A stretch of DNA of 64,000 nt, from contig NC_079477.1 of the NCBI RefSeq assembly GCF_026230105.1, forward strand, positions 14,947,001 through 15,011,000, in the 5' to 3' direction. Both the position numbers and the translations under genes were made by a program. Source of the DNA: Diorhabda sublineata. Taxonomy: Eukaryota > Arthropoda > Insecta > Coleoptera > Chrysomelidae. This document shows positions 36,216 to 49,588 of this stretch, in pieces. A model generated the notes under the pieces. That model saw only the letters and a program-made list of their open reading frames with translations, had not been told where the DNA came from and ran no database searches. Numbering within the stretch: position 1 is the stretch's first letter; the number at the start of each line of letters is the position of its first letter.

Positions 36216-37785
36216 TCGTTCGATTTAGTATGTGCCTTCTTAGACATAGGTGCCTATGACAATACTTCACACAAGTCTGTCAAAAGAGCACTAGTCGAGA
36301 GAGGAGTGGATAGGACAACCTCCAGATGGAGGCATAATTACTGTCTACTAGAGCAGTAGAAATTAAAGTAGGGCAAGACAACTTTTATGCCGGTTCATTG
36401 AATTCGGCATATCATGTCGATATATGCAGATAACATAGTCTTCAAGGCTAGATTATGCTTTGAGAATTCCCTCTGTGATATAATTCAAGAGGGCTCAACT
36501 ATACAAAAAGGTTGTGTCGATCGATGGGGCTAAACGTTGACCCAACTTAGACCTACCTAATTTCCTTCACTAGGAGGAGAGCCCATCAAGCTAAAAGGGC
36601 AAGCTATTGAGTGAAAAATATCTATGACTCAGACTAGATAGTGAACTTTTCTGGAACAAACACAAAAATAATCACTAAAGCCACAAAAGCCCTAATTGTG
36701 TACAGAAACTTCGCGTGGGGGAAGCGTGGTAAATCAAACAACACTTAGATTGTTCAGAGACGGAATCACCAAAGAAAAACCGTTCCTAAATAATGACTAA
36801 ACCTGGGTAAAGCTTCAGGATTATGCATCTAAAAAGTTTAGCTTTGAGAAAACATATTCTAAGCTGTAGAAGTAAGTGTGAGCAAAACACCATACCAGAA
36901 ATGAACAGAAATGCCAAATAGTATACGGACGGATTTAAAATAGCATGCTGAACGGGAATAAGGTCCAGAGCCACATTCTGCAAGCCTGAGCAAAAACTAA
37001 GAATTATTGAAGCAGAAATTTATGCAAATAAAAAATGTGTCCAGTTCAATCTAGAGAGGACCTCTCGCAAACAATAGATCATCATCTTGACCTATAGCCA
37101 AGCAGCCATTAAAGCTTTAAGCTCCAATATCTCAAAATCCAAACTTGCTTATAAATATTGAAAGAGCTAGACAACAAAAAAAAAGTTACCTTCAAATGAA
37201 TTCCGGGACACTCCGGAGTGAAGGAGAATGAAATAGCTGGTAAGGTCGCTAAAGCATAGACAGAAAAGCCATTCAAGAGACCTGAACTCTTCTGTGGTAT
37301 CAGCTACGAAGTGATAGAAAAAGCATTGAAAAAGAAGGTAGCAAAATCAATTATTGGGACAACCTACAGGGACTGAGATAGGCATAGACTCTCCTGTGAA
37401 ACAATAACCAGAGATCTGCTAAATGTATCAACTTAAGTACGAACAATCTACGTATACTAATAGGAGACCCATCGGGGCACGCACCGTCGCCTTAATAGAA
37501 ACCTAAAAACGCTAGACTTAGCAGATAATGCGGCGTGCAGACATTGTTGCACAGGGGACGAAACTTTTATCTACATTTTCTTGAAGTGTGAAACAATACG
37601 TAACTCCAGAGCACTACACCTGAAAGCGTATAAAATAGAAGACGAAGATCTCTGGCAGCAACAGCCATCCCAATCCCACATTCTGGATTTTATAAAAGGA
37701 GTGGGGTTGGCAGATCATCTTCCCAGTTTCCCCAGTATCGTAGCAAGAACAGGGGACCCAATATATTCATTGGGTCGCAGTATAT
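36216..37785 (+). pseudogene. Non-LTR ORF2: reverse transcriptase, RNase H and tail, broken
   Basis: The frame opens with FLDIGAYDNTSHKSVKRALV, the RT palm A block (DxxxAFD). The next block (GCPQGxxLSP) is deleted, and the catalytic motif reads YADN instead of YADD. An RNase H region follows with KYTDGFK (TDGSK motif), IIEAEIYA and FKWIPGHSGVKENEIAGK (final RNase H motif). The tail reads HRRLNRNLKTLDLADNAACR, CxxCC...DETFIYIFLKCE and ILDFIKGVGLADHL, typical of the GHC..LxxHL / CxxC...EH...C / FIKxTGL end. Stops and frameshifts are scattered, though the last 100 codons or so are clean. The palm substitution and deletion make it inactive. Confidence 0.8.
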
Positions 37786-37800
37786 ATGATACCTCAATAT

Positions 37801-37822
37801 CTACATACATACATACATACAT
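37801..37822. repeat. (CATA)n tail
   Basis: About five tandem CATA units lie at the 3' end of the retrotransposon, a form of simple tail seen in some non-LTR elements. Confidence 0.7.
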
Positions 37823-38123
37823 TGTTCGATTAAAGGGAGCGGCATGTACAAAATTCTTGTACTATAGAACAAATGAGGGTTGCATCTTCCACAAAAATAT
37901 GTGGTCGATCATTAGAAATGAGAACTATACTTTCAATAAATATAAACTAAATACAGTCCTTATTATTTTAACAAACCAGTCTTTTGAATACAAGTAACAG
38001 ACAGGACCTTGTGAATTATTGGCTAACTGAAGATAATTAATATTTGAATTCAGATAGTTTCATTGATAATTCTAGAGAAAATTTCAATTGAAAATCCAGC
38101 ATATAAGCATATAAACACACAAA

Positions 38124-38126
<3 letters not shown>
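37823..38126. other. AT-rich DNA, no gene seen
   Basis: Nothing was recognised between the retrotransposon and the microsatellite. Confidence 0.5.

Positions 38127-38189
<63 letters not shown>
38127..38189. repeat. Compound (CA)n(TA)n microsatellite
   Basis: About 16 CA units run directly into about 15 TA units. The 68-codon minus-strand open frame across it is an artefact of the repeat. Confidence 0.95.
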
Positions 38190-38192
<3 letters not shown>

Positions 38193-40559
38193 AGTGATAG
38201 GTAATAATACATAATGTTTAAAATCGTGTACTATTATTAACATCTCTAGCTACTTTCAGCTACTTTATTAGAAAGGATCTCAATAATACAAAGATCCATA
38301 TTTGTATTAAGTATTATTTAACTTAGACATTAACTAAGACTCAATACAGTAAGTTAACGACAATATTAAGGTAGTTTTCAAAAACCATTATTGATTAAAT
38401 CGTGTTAATTTATTATTACCAAAATTATAATCCACAATTGACGTTATATGATTGAAAATATTAAATAAAGGCTGCAAATAAAAAAATTTTAACTCATAAG
38501 CTGTTAATGCTATTTATATAAACTTATATGGAATAATAATTTTATCAATCTATTTGAAGCATTCGATTGTTGAGAACCACTGGTTTATCATCTCCTTTCG
38601 CCAATTTCAATTCCTCACACGAGTTTAATCCAATAGTGGCCCTCCGTGAACATATATCTTTTGAATGGTTTTTTTACGACAAGTCTTTATCATTGCAAAT
38701 TTAATTCAACCGGAAGCAAAATTTGCTGATGTTTGTGAGAACAAGAACAAGAATATTTTGTATTAGTAATTAATTCCAAAACATCTTCTGCAGTAAAGAA
38801 CTATTTTATCCATTTCATGAATTATTAATATGACGGTTCTTAAAAAATGTTCAAGATAGAGAGTACTTGTGAACATATAATGAACAATTCAAATTATTCA
38901 GTTTCTGTACAGTAGCAAGAATTCATGGACTTTCTAATACTCTGAAACAGCTATTTGCATTTTAAGAACATTGTGAGGATTAATTTTAACGATATATTGA
39001 AATTTTTAGCGCTAGTTTTAATTTTTATTTTGATCGCAATGCAACGTTAATAGTGAGTAGATCATGTCTGTTTTTTCTAATAAAGTATTCCATTAATATT
39101 TTGGTTGACTCATGAACGGGATACTATGTTTATAATACGAAGTAAGCACCTGCATATCTATATAACATAAAATTGAATTTTAAGGATTAAAATAATTTGT
39201 TAAGTCATTAGTTTAAGTCATGCAATCAGGGAGGTTCTTTAGAAATGCCAACATAATAATTAATTGTTATAATTGCTATTGGTCGAAATACTTCTATCAT
39301 TAGAAACATATTTTCATACTTTAAGAGAAAACATACATTTTCAAATACTTCGTCATGGATACAACAGAATCATCGCTCCACAAGATACACTTTAATTTGA
39401 GCTCATATGCGTCAAATACCCAACAATTCAAAGTTATCAGATTGTAGAGATGTGCAGTTCCAGACTAGTTCCCTGTTGAGTAGTAATTACTGTAATGGTT
39501 AGTTTGACATAAACTTATGAACTAATTCGTTTGGTTTTAGTTAATCTTTTGTTGTGTATTCTAATTAATTGAAAAGTTTAGTGTTAGTAGTGACTCCAAA
39601 AAAGTATTGATTGTTGTTCCAAAATAATTTAAAAGTACGAGAAAAAACTCATGCTACTCGACCTATTGGACAATGGAAAGAGCAACTGAAAGTTGAATAA
39701 GTCTGGAAGGAAGTACAGAGTAGAAGAAAAACGTTTTTAAGCGAAAATTTTTATCAAAACATTTGTGAAAAGTGAAGATTGCCTTAGAAATGTCAAAAAT
39801 GGATTTGTATTTAACAAACTCGTGAGAAAAGTGTTAGATTCGCCTAGCAATTTGAAAAATAATTGTAATCAATCGACAAAGATATGACCTATAGTATAAT
39901 ACGTTCTATTACAAAGTAATTATTGAGCTCTTTTCTAGGCTTTTCTAGACAACCATTTAAATTAGGAGAATCGGTTTATAATTACAAACGATGAAAAAGC
40001 ACAACTCGTTGACATTGGTTCTTATGACTCTGTTTAGGTGGATGAAGATGTTACTCTCTCTAGTTCTGTAGCAAATGGCAAAATTATATTATACATAAAT
40101 TAATGCTGGTATTTATAATAAAAATGTTAATCGCACTTCACTTGCCAAATATTATATATCTCAAAAATCACTCCAAAAAACGGATTTCGTGGCAACACAC
40201 GTAAATGAATTGGGCAACGTTTGAAGTACTCTTAATTCCATAATTATATATTTTTTTAAGTTCAAATATCGAAATAAACTTTTATTGCATTGGAAAAACC
40301 TAATTGTGTTATGAAGCACTCGACACTATTAGATAAAAGCAATACTGCAAAATAATCAATGAAAGCAATACTGCAAAATTATCAATGAAATTTGTACGGA
40401 TCACTAAAACCTAATTTCGAAAAAAAGTCATCAACCTTATTCGAATAGTATTATATCGTTGATTAACCCATATCAAAAAGCTATAAATTAAATTCCAATG
40501 CAGTGCTGCGCTCTCTATAACGATTTTAATAAACAATAATAAACAACGGAATAACTGAT
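38190..40559. other. AT-rich DNA, no gene seen
   Basis: No coding, RNA or repeat signal was recognised. Confidence 0.55.
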
Positions 40560-40860
40560 ATTGCGAAAACTCAGTAGCTGCATTCATGGTTTAAATTGCG
40601 CGCATGCCAATTAAAGTCGACTATATGAACATTCTAAACTGGCGAAATGGGCTCTTGCATACAGGATGCAGTATAAACTATCCATATAATCTCCATAGAG
40701 ATGTCCGCTCGCTCCAATTACTACGTCGCGTATCGTTGTCTCTCATCCGCTATCTATTTCGCTCTATATATCAGGGATGTACTTTACAAGTATGGGTATT
40801 TTTAAATTGCACACCTATTATTGTACACTCAACGTTTTTATATGTTATGTATCTGTAAAA
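40560..40860. other. Less AT-rich block, unassigned
   Basis: The block includes CpG-bearing words (GCGCGCATGCC, TACGTCGCGTATCG) and an 84-codon plus-strand frame (40604-40858), with no recognised motif. It resembles transposon-derived sequence by composition only. Confidence 0.3.
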
Positions 40861-41442
40861 AAATTTATTTAGTTTCAAAAGTACCTCGATAGCTACTTTT
40901 TTCCTATTTCATAAATATTTTGTGTAATCTTATTCGCCTCCATACAATAGACCTCATAAGTTTAGGTTTATGACAGCATTCACCTCTCATAGTTTGATTG
41001 ATATAATTTGATATAATTATTTTTCTTTCTTTACATTTTTTGTTATTTCTTTTTCGTCTATCGTCATATACTAAATTTGTCACTTCTGAAATGACTTAAA
41101 TAAGCAATTAGTTTTTTATTAAATTTCAGGCTACTGGAAAGGAAGGAAATTTGACGAATAATTTGCTCTTTACTTATCCATCAGGTCATTGACATCGGAA
41201 GAAGTGTCCAAGACGCTTGCGATAAACGATCCGACCAAGGGACATTTAATCGCTAGATGTCTGATTACTCTGATTATATGGTGGAGGCAGTTAAAATGAC
41301 TGATTCAAAATATGGAAAAATGTAACTTACGCAGCTTGGTATGTAATGTATAAGTATGGTTTTTACAAATTTCGACTCGACATTACACTGCGACATTATA
41401 CTATACGTGAACGCAATATTTGATTCGTTGTTCGAACATAAC
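40861..41442. other. AT-rich DNA with a coding-like patch
   Basis: 41131-41310 is less AT-rich. It follows a TTTATTAAATTTCAG acceptor-like sequence and is open for over 35 codons in one frame, reading SIRSLTSEEVSKTLAINDPT. No family was recognised. Confidence 0.3.
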
Positions 41443-41657
41443 AGGTTTGTTCCAACCTGCTAATCTGGACCGTTCTTGGAACGGTTATTGGAACCATTTA
41501 CATGATATTTTCAGCGCAATCTCCGGCTTGCTCTCAATCAACTATCGAAAAGACCGTCCAGGAATACTTGGCATACAAAACAAGATTGGAACACATAATC
41601 TTATTGCGCAGTGTCGTAACCGTACCAAAAACGGTTTTTATAGGTTAGAACAAACCT
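41443..41657. mobile_element. 215-bp MITE-like element
   Basis: AGGTTTGTTCCAACCT at 41443-41458 is inverted at 41642-41657 with one mismatch. Further in, ACCGTTCTTGGAACGGTTA at 41469-41487 is inverted at 41617-41635 with two mismatches. Paired nested repeats at matching distances mark the ends of a short non-autonomous DNA transposon. The 79-codon frame across it is incidental. Confidence 0.6.
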
Positions 41658-44600
41658 AATATAGCATGCTATGCGGCACCAGCAGTACCGAGTAACATAC
41701 CGATTTTACAGTTACTAATATTAATTGTTATAGTAGCGAATACATACGGGTACATTTTTTTTCGTTACTCTTACACCTCTACATTCCTTTCTCTTTACAG
41801 TATTTTTTAGCGTCAGAAATGTTGTTCAGTATTAGAAGACTTTAATCATCTGAATGATATCCTGTCTTTGAGAATATTTTATTTTCTTTTATATAAGATA
41901 TACAAAAGTAGTAAGCCTTTTAATTAAATTAAATTATAGTTCATTTTTTATGGTGTGTATTAACAGAAGAGAAATCCAAAATTGTTATGAGAAGGGTGAT
42001 TTGAGTGAGTATTACTATAATATATATTTCGGTATTTGTGTATTCTTGTTAGATAGAGGTGGACAAGCACCTAGAGAAGATAGAAAGACTGCTGATTGAA
42101 TCAAAAGGAACAAGGAAACGCTCAAATTTTTAGCCTGTTTCCATAAATTTTGTATTTACTGTTACTACAGAGATTCATTTATATTATTTACTGCAAGAAA
42201 GTATGTGCCTGACTAATTCGAAATTTATTGCAAATATTATCTTACTCATTTCAGTATGCCCTCTTGAGAAAGTTATTTGGAGAAGGATAAACGGATCCAC
42301 CATGAGAAATTTTATTTAAATATTGTTCGGTAAATTTTAGGATGAGCTACAGCAACTTTCTCACTCTAAATTTGATCACTAAACGCAACTGTTGTGAGAA
42401 GAAGGTGGGGCACTTGCAATTTCAATCGCTTTTTTTTCTCCAGTAAAGTAAAAAGTACAACTAGACTCATTATACAAGGAAATGCAAACAGGAAATGGAG
42501 ACACCTAGTCGGCTCAGAATGCTACTGGAGCAAAACCAAACTAGTACTTCTAAGAAGAAGAAAGGAAGACAGTATAATACCTATACAACGATAAAAGGAT
42601 TGTGTAGTACACGTAACAGCTAAGCAGAGTATTGACAATAATGGAAGAAATCATCTTATTTCTTATTCGAAATAAAGAAAATGACATGCATTGTACTGTC
42701 TAGAATCTGAGAGGGTTCCATCATCAATCTTGTATTTGTTTAAAATTTGAACTCAATAATTGTATAGCGTGTTTTTAAAATTGAAATTTCAATTATATCT
42801 ACTGTTAGCATATATGTTTACAAACAACGTTCAATGAATTATTTGTTGTTCTCACATACGTTCAAAATTAGACGTTCTAAAAGTCACGAGAAAATGGATA
42901 TTCCACTTACTTCACTCGTAACTGTATATAATACGAGTTCAATTGCTGCTCAAAAATTGAATCCAAAACATAATTTTAGACTCTAATCCCCTTCAAAAGC
43001 AGTCAGGGCTTTTCTGAATAAATTTAACATATTTTAAAGCAGCTTTGTTTGTGCAATCATAAACAAAAGTTTATTTTTAGAATAAGGTAACTAATACTGA
43101 AGTTCCTCATAGCATTTCAACAACAAGTTCGAAAAGTTTAAATCTAACTTATTACATGAGTAAATAATATAATCAATATGGAATCGATTCTATACAAGAA
43201 AAAACGTAAACAGATATGAAAATTGTTTCAATAGAAAATACTGGTACATTACATTTCACAATCTATTTTTTGAATTTTTTAAATTTCATCAATTCAAAGT
43301 ATCAATCTATAAATGAGATCTACTAACTTCTCACATTCTTAAAAATAACATTTACTGTCATTTAGCTACCTTCCCACATTGACATCTAACCAGATGCAGA
43401 TTAACAAGCATAAAGTGCTACAACATCACCGATAATATAACTATTCTTAAAGATTTCAAATCCCACTTTGATAGGAAAACCAGAGTAAGGTGGATGCAAT
43501 ATTGTAATAACGTTGATACTTCCTTATACTGCATACAAACCCTCAAACAAATAACTTCGTAGGTCTCCCAAGACAAGATTACTGAAAATTGGCCACTCAG
43601 GACTTCCGCTTGATATCTGATGTCTTCTATCACTAGAGCCATTCATACCAGCTCTAGTTTCAACTCAACTGTCAAACGCATTTAGACGGAATATCTCAAA
43701 CATGCTGCCCAAATACAACAGTTTCATCTTTAACCCTATTACAAAGACATCCTAACAGACTTGAAGCCAATTACCTTCCTAGTTAAATCCCTCAAATATG
43801 TGAAAGTTTACCATAGTGACAATACGTGTTATACAAAGTGCACTTAAAAAAATTGTAATATTGGAAGACATTCTCATTATTATAAACATATTTTATATGT
43901 ATTCACTAATCATGATAATAAATTAAAAATGAAATTAATCAGCCTCTTTATTTGTACATTAAAATATTCAAATTCGGAGAGGTATCTGAAATATTTACAA
44001 AATGTTAATTTGGTATATAAAAGTTATATTCTGTGAAGTAATATTTGATACTATTATCGGTCCCAATCAGAAAAACAACTATCGACGTATCCACTATAAT
44101 ATCTACTTCTCACGTCCAATTTTCTTCTTTTCGTACGAAATTTAGAGTATTCCTTCATGATAAAAGGGTAACTTAATATATTGCAGTACGTAAAAACAGT
44201 TCACCGCCTCAGTTTCGATTTGATAGAAAAACAAGCAAGGCTTACTCTCCAAGTAATACTGACTAACTGAAACTAATAAAGAAACGCGGTTTTAACTATC
44301 ATATAATAACAACCATCAAACATCCGATTACCAACAAAATAAAAACCATAAAAAAAGTAATAAATATCTGGAAAAATAAGCATATGTCAGTTAAGAGCAA
44401 AGTTTTATTAGATACAAAGATCATACTAGTAGTAATCTACTGCTATTTCTTTTAAGAGTTATTTTAGATCGCTTTTCTTTTTTTATCCATGAACCAAAAA
44501 CTGCTGATAAACATAACATGAACATAAAAAACTCCCTAAGTTCTGTTAACTCAGTTTTCAACTGTACGACTAGTAATTTACATAACTACAAAAGGCAGAG

Positions 44601-44799
44601 ACATAAGAAAAAAAAATACAAAGTAAACACGACTTAGATATAAATAATCTAGAAATGTTATCGCTAAAAAAAGGAACTGATATAAAAAGGCATACGAAGA
44701 TACAACAATACACACATTACACTGAACACGATTCTGATAATGTAATACAACTAAGCAACAGTAACAATAGGAACTAAACAACAAACCAAGAAAAATCTA
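41658..44799. other. AT-rich DNA, unassigned patches
   Basis: Less AT-rich patches lie at 42380-42600 and 43380-43800. Both have moderately long frames (66 codons plus; 74 codons minus) without recognised motifs. The first, reading NRKWRHLVGSE, faintly resembles a retrotransposon tail. The rest shows nothing. Confidence 0.4.
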
Positions 44800-45270
44800 G
44801 TAACTATCAAGAAAAATAATATAACATACAAGATATAAAGCCAAAATAGGACAGACAAGAAAATGAAGGAGACTGACAAATTAGCTAAATTAGCACATAA
44901 TGAAATGAGACAACGGAACGACAGGGAACAAAACATATGGATTAATAAAGTCAGTACGACGTACGGAACCGAAAATATCTTGGAAAACGCCACAATTGAT
45001 AAGACTTAAGACTTTAACTTAAAACAGACTAACGGACATTGCGCACACATTGTGATACGATGGAAGACCATCAACACATTATATATACTCGACTGCACAA
45101 TGTAGATCAGATAAAATGCTAGACAAACACTAGGAACACGATTAAGCTCTGGTTTCTCTGATCAGATCAGGCCGAAATATTGCGGTAAATATTCGCTCTA
45201 CGTAGGAGGGCTTTACACTAGCAATGCGAAGCTAAGTGGACAATAAACATGTATTTCATGTACGTCTAAA
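44800..45270 (+). pseudogene. Possible non-LTR retrotransposon 3' end
   Basis: The plus strand reads THCDTMEDHQHIIYTR near 45040-45090, resembling the CxxC...EDxxHxIYxC tail after RNase H in non-LTR proteins with cysteines altered. Upstream QENEGD near 44860 could be the GNExAD motif. Every element of the match is weak and no frame stays open long. Confidence 0.25.
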
Positions 45271-46439
45271 TAATAATTTTTCCTATTTTGTTCGTAAAAT
45301 TCTGTCTTTTCGAAAATACTTTCATTTTTCTATCAAAGCGTAGCATCAGAACATTAATTCTATACAGTTTTTAACGCTAGTTATCACGATTCATGTTGGT
45401 AATTACGTGATTGTCTTTTAGTGTAGCAAATCCATGATACTGGGATTTTTTATTGAAATGAAAATTACAAACTCTTAATTTCAACAAATTTTATTGCTTT
45501 TATTCCGTAGTTATTAGTCTTTGGTACCTGAACCTTACCGCAATTATCCTCTTGGCGTAAATACTAGAAATAATAGACGCTAACACTCCTGTCATACTAT
45601 CATAATAACTTGCTGCTTCTACCTGTTAAAATGGATTTTTCACATATTTATAATCGTTACATATTATCTGTTTGGAGTTTTGCACTTGTTTGCTAACATA
45701 TTTTATTGTATTTTTGATCATCACTGCTTTCATTGACTGGCTTTGCGAAAAATTTGTCATTTAGTATTACAACCACGCTATTAATAGTTTTCCCTTCGCA
45801 GATGTAATGTTTTTGTTGTTAGACTTTTTATCACTTGACAGCATGAAATAGATATTTCTTGTGATTTTATAATATATTATGAATGTAGTTGGGCGTAACA
45901 TCGACTGAAATATTCAAGATAAAAGTAGCGATAAGGCGTCTGAATAATAAAACTCAGAAACCACTAATTTTTTATTTTATTCTAAAAGTGGGCTGGTACA
46001 AACATACCAATACAACTTTGCAATAATACATATCAAAACAATGAGACAGAATATGGGAAAATGCCAATTTTTGATTCTAGCCACCATAAATATGCTAAAT
46101 ATATAATAGAATTCTTTTATATGTATGTATGTAATATGTAATCACAAGTCATACCATATGCAATTAAAATGAGCCCAGCACTGACTCCAAAGTTTCTATG
46201 AACGTGTATTTTATTACTAAACTGTTTTTCTTCTTTGAAAATAAAATTTTATTGTAGTGTACTAGAACATTTCAGAGAGAAAAATCTTCAGAGATTACAG
46301 GAAATGACCCTATAATTTTCTTTTCAATTCACAGTAGATTCAAGAAGTTTTTCATTTCCTTTGCTATTTTCATAGTTTCATTATATAGTTATATAAAGTT
46401 GGAAATAATGAAAGCGGAGCAAATTCATAAGAAAAATAA
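45271..46439. other. AT-rich DNA, no gene seen
   Basis: No homology was recognised. Confidence 0.55.
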
Positions 46440-47005
46440 TAAAATTTATTGTCTATCCTCGTTAATAGTATCGATCGTAATTTGTTCTTTAACAATTGTT
46501 TTGAATATATTCGAACTTAAATTTTTAACATTTTCTCCTTCCAGCATTTCTTCTTCTGCTATATGGAACATTTGTATTATTTGGTCCAATGTTCTTAGTT
46601 ATTTTTTCTATTATCTCTACAGCATAAGTCATGATTATTGATGAATGCGTCTTATTGTTGTTGTATACTCTTTGAAGTTTTATCTCTTTCTCTGCTTTTT
46701 ACCATTTCTTTAGTTGCATCAATTACTTTATCGTTGATCGTATCAACTCTTTCACTTCTTCCGTTCATTATTATTATACCTAGCTACTTGAATTTCTTCA
46801 TCACTTCAAACTCAATACTTCAAATTTTTACTTTATCTCATCTTTCTTTTCTCATTTCATACACTTCGCCTTCCCAGCAATTATTATTACACCCAATTTT
46901 TCGTTTTCTCTTATTAATTCTTCCAAACTTTTTTCATTGCATTTTATTCTTTGCTACTATAGCTGTATCATCACTAAGTGTTCAGAATTATTGTGTTCTC
47001 ACTTT
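46440..47005 (-). pseudogene. Reverse transcriptase fragment of a non-LTR retrotransposon
   Basis: The minus strand reads LSDDTAIVAKNKMQ, the catalytic block (normally YADDTxxIA) with both aspartates kept. It continues with MRKER, a short charged stretch and EVMKKFK-stop-LGIIIM (the FKYLG block), ERVDTINDKVIDATKEMV, and after a frameshift LQRVYNNNKTH and IMTYAVEI, the LxYGxExW block. Block order and spacing fit a non-LTR RT palm and thumb. Several stops interrupt it. The overlapping plus-strand frames at 46399-46641 and 46638-47012 are antisense shadows. The N-terminal RT blocks were not found at 47006-47500. Confidence 0.65.
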
Positions 47006-48074
47006 ACCTTGAGTTATCCATCTACATTTCTAGCATTGATTAACTTAGAAGGACTTTCATATATGTGGCTTTTTCCTTCAAATTTATGTTTTCCATCTAC
47101 CAATAATTGATATGCCATTTTTTGTGTATGTGTAATATTTAAATATTCATTTGGTGTAAAGATTAACATTTTATCGAGTAGTTTCTGTTATTGATCTTCT
47201 GATTTGGATTGAAATTTTCTTTACGTTTGAGAAAAATTGTACAAAGCTATTTGACGTCTACTATCAAAAATCTTTTGAGACATAATTTCATGACTGTAAT
47301 TTAAATATCTTACAGCAAAAAACAACTGTGTCCTATTCGATGAGGTCTAAAAATCCAGAAATTCTTTATCCACTATTAGAGTCTACTTTATCTGTGAATT
47401 AAAATTGTTATGGCAAACAAAGCCCAATATATTTGAAATTCGAAATTTCTGCATTTTAGAAATTATCACGAAAAAACACTTTCGAATCTGTGTTTTCATT
47501 GGTAGTGTCCGCCATATTTCTAATTGAAGAAATCGACTAAAAGTTACTTAAATATATGACTGAAAGTCCTATGGGATGAATGGTGAATGGTTCTTGGTTT
47601 TAAAGTTGCCATATGAAAATGAATGTTGCTTAACGGGCGGAATGCCGTATCTGTAACTAATCCAGAAACGGCTCATATCTGCTGAGATAGCTAAGGAAGT
47701 AAATATGCCAATCGAGCAAACGTTACTTATGAAAAAGCTTGCTCATTATTAATAATCTGATACGTCATATTCATCTTTGGCTTGGTGGGAAGGGATTTTC
47801 GACAGATGAAGAAGTGTATGTAATCTTCACGATTATGTCTATGATTCATTTTGAGAATAATTCAGTTTTCCATAACTTCATTTTTTATAATCTAAAGGCT
47901 GAAAATGGTTAGTGTTATCTTTGGTATGAGGTCAAAGATCATGTCTCTACCATGCATAACTATTTATAAAGTTGCTTAAAAAAAAGATTTTAGCGCAACT
48001 TCTATAAACTATTTCTGAGAAATTAAATGTGAAAATAAACTCTTTGAAATTAAATGGCGATGTAATGTCAATAT
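47006..48074. other. AT-rich DNA, no gene seen
   Basis: No homology was recognised. The plus strand just before 48075 may be worn retrotransposon sequence. Confidence 0.5.
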
Positions 48075-48406
48075 TTTACAATCTGATGGAGTCTTACTGG
48101 AGAAACAGTCCAGGCCTAAGACGATCCAAAAGATTTATAACCATCAACTAAGAAATCGGAAAAACTTCTCGTGATGACCAGAAACTACATGAAACTGGTG
48201 TCAGTCTTCTCACAGGTCACTGCTCTGTCAAATACCATCTTCAGTCGATGGGCACGGCAGAGAACGACAACTGCAGATTCTGCAAACAAGTCATGGAAAC
48301 AGCAGAGCATGTACTCTGCAAATATTCTTCTCATTTCGCTAGAAGGCTAAAGTACTTTGAAGGAGTAGTACCAACACCTAGGGAAACAAGAATCCTCAAA
48401 AAATAG
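48075..48406 (+). pseudogene. Non-LTR retrotransposon C-terminal tail
   Basis: The plus-strand frame, with a single in-frame TAA, reads GVSLLTGHCSVKYHLQSMG, then NCRFCKQVMETAEHVLCKY and ARRLKYFEG, ending at a stop at 48404-48406. LLTGHC-x-LxYHLxxMG followed by CxxC-x5-ETAEHxLC is the textbook tail of Jockey/R1-type ORF2 proteins, located after RNase H. All the cysteines and the histidine of the motif are kept, so this is one of the less worn copies. RNase H and RT are missing upstream. Confidence 0.75.
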
Positions 48407-49588
48407 CCTCATTTACGAGGTGTCTATGCCAAAACGATTCCACAAAATAATCTACAATCTCAACATTTTCTCTCTTCCCCAATTAATACAAATTATCTTC
48501 AGGGCAGAAATTAAATTATTTTCAGGAAAACTGCTATTATCAGCTGATGAACATTTAATAAATACTATTGAATTTATTTGCCGTAGCACGTTCCTAGCTC
48601 ACACTGGATTTATTATTTAAACGTAATCTTTTCAATTCACTTCAATATTCAGAACTGCATGTGCTTTCTTTGGTGTTGATACACCACTGCATCCCTTGTC
48701 GCCAATACAGTGTTTGTAGAGTACAGTACAAAAGTGCAACATTGCACATTTTCGGGATAATGAGACCTTATCTTCATTTGCTCGGCTCGTGACGGCCTAC
48801 TGGGACATATATTCGGCCATTATGTTCCAAAGCTGAAACTACGTATACATATATAAATGATTCTCTTATATTGTACCGTGGTTTTGCAATATAATGTAAA
48901 GTGCAATTTTGAATCTTTATGGATACAGACGTGGTAATGCTAAGATGGTTACTTAGAATGTAAAATTTGATTATAAATTAACATTATGGCAAAAGGGTTT
49001 TAACTACTGAAGTTCATTTCGGTATATTTTGATCGTCTAATATCAATTTAGATGTTGGTTTATACGTTTTAACAAAAATTTAGAGTCAGGGATGTATGAT
49101 CAACTAGATGTATAACTGATTAAAAACAAAATTAATTGCAGAAGATAAAAAAAACAAAATAGACGAGGACTAGAACGAGGAAGTGATCAAATATTTTTCG
49201 GAACTGAAAAAATCCCTTAATGAAGAAGTATTATCAGAGAGTAATTGAAAATGGAAAAACTACATGTAATTTTAAATTCTTGTCATTCTACAAATAAAGA
49301 AAAATAGAAGAGTCAAACACGGTTGCTTCAAATCATAATTATTTTCAGCTTAATTACTTAATAAGCTGAAGATACTAAGAAAAGAAACCTCTTTATCTAA
49401 TAGTAGCATTTGACATCATTGACATAACCACAGCATTCAAAGGAAACTTAGGAAGAAATAGGAAAATTATACAGGCATGGACTTCTTCTTTCTTCCGAGA
49501 CTTTTTACTGATAAGTAACTCGATCATCGATTTTCATGAAATTGTAAGATCGTTCAGAGTTTAAGACAATGACAATTCAGATTTCTCA
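48407..49588. other. AT-rich DNA with one less AT-rich patch
   Basis: 48650-48840 is less AT-rich and unassigned. The remainder shows nothing recognisable. Confidence 0.5.

Larger units (their letters stand above)
36205..37822 (+). mobile_element. 5'-truncated Jockey/R1-like non-LTR retrotransposon
   Basis: RT palm, RNase H and C-terminal tail regions follow in the correct order on the plus strand, then a short 3' end and a (CATA)n tail at 37801-37822. Sequence before about 36205 turns abruptly AT-rich, consistent with 5' truncation during target-primed insertion. No target duplication was established. Confidence 0.75.

Noticed and set aside
38037..38243. 68-codon minus-strand open frame
   Set aside because: It is made by the (CA)n(TA)n microsatellite.
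44578..44993. Two hydrophobic minus-strand frames of 68 and 80 codons suggesting membrane proteins
   Set aside because: Phe/Leu/Val/Tyr-rich runs here come from A-rich plus-strand sequence; there is no signal or family match.
46399..47012. Two plus-strand open frames of 80 and 124 codons
   Set aside because: They lie antisense to a recognisable reverse transcriptase fragment and have low-complexity Leu/Ser/Phe content.
6694..47524. Shared inverted 13-mer AATATGGCGGACA / TGTCCGCCATATT
   Set aside because: The flanking sequences do not match beyond the 13 bases, so a common repeat could not be supported.
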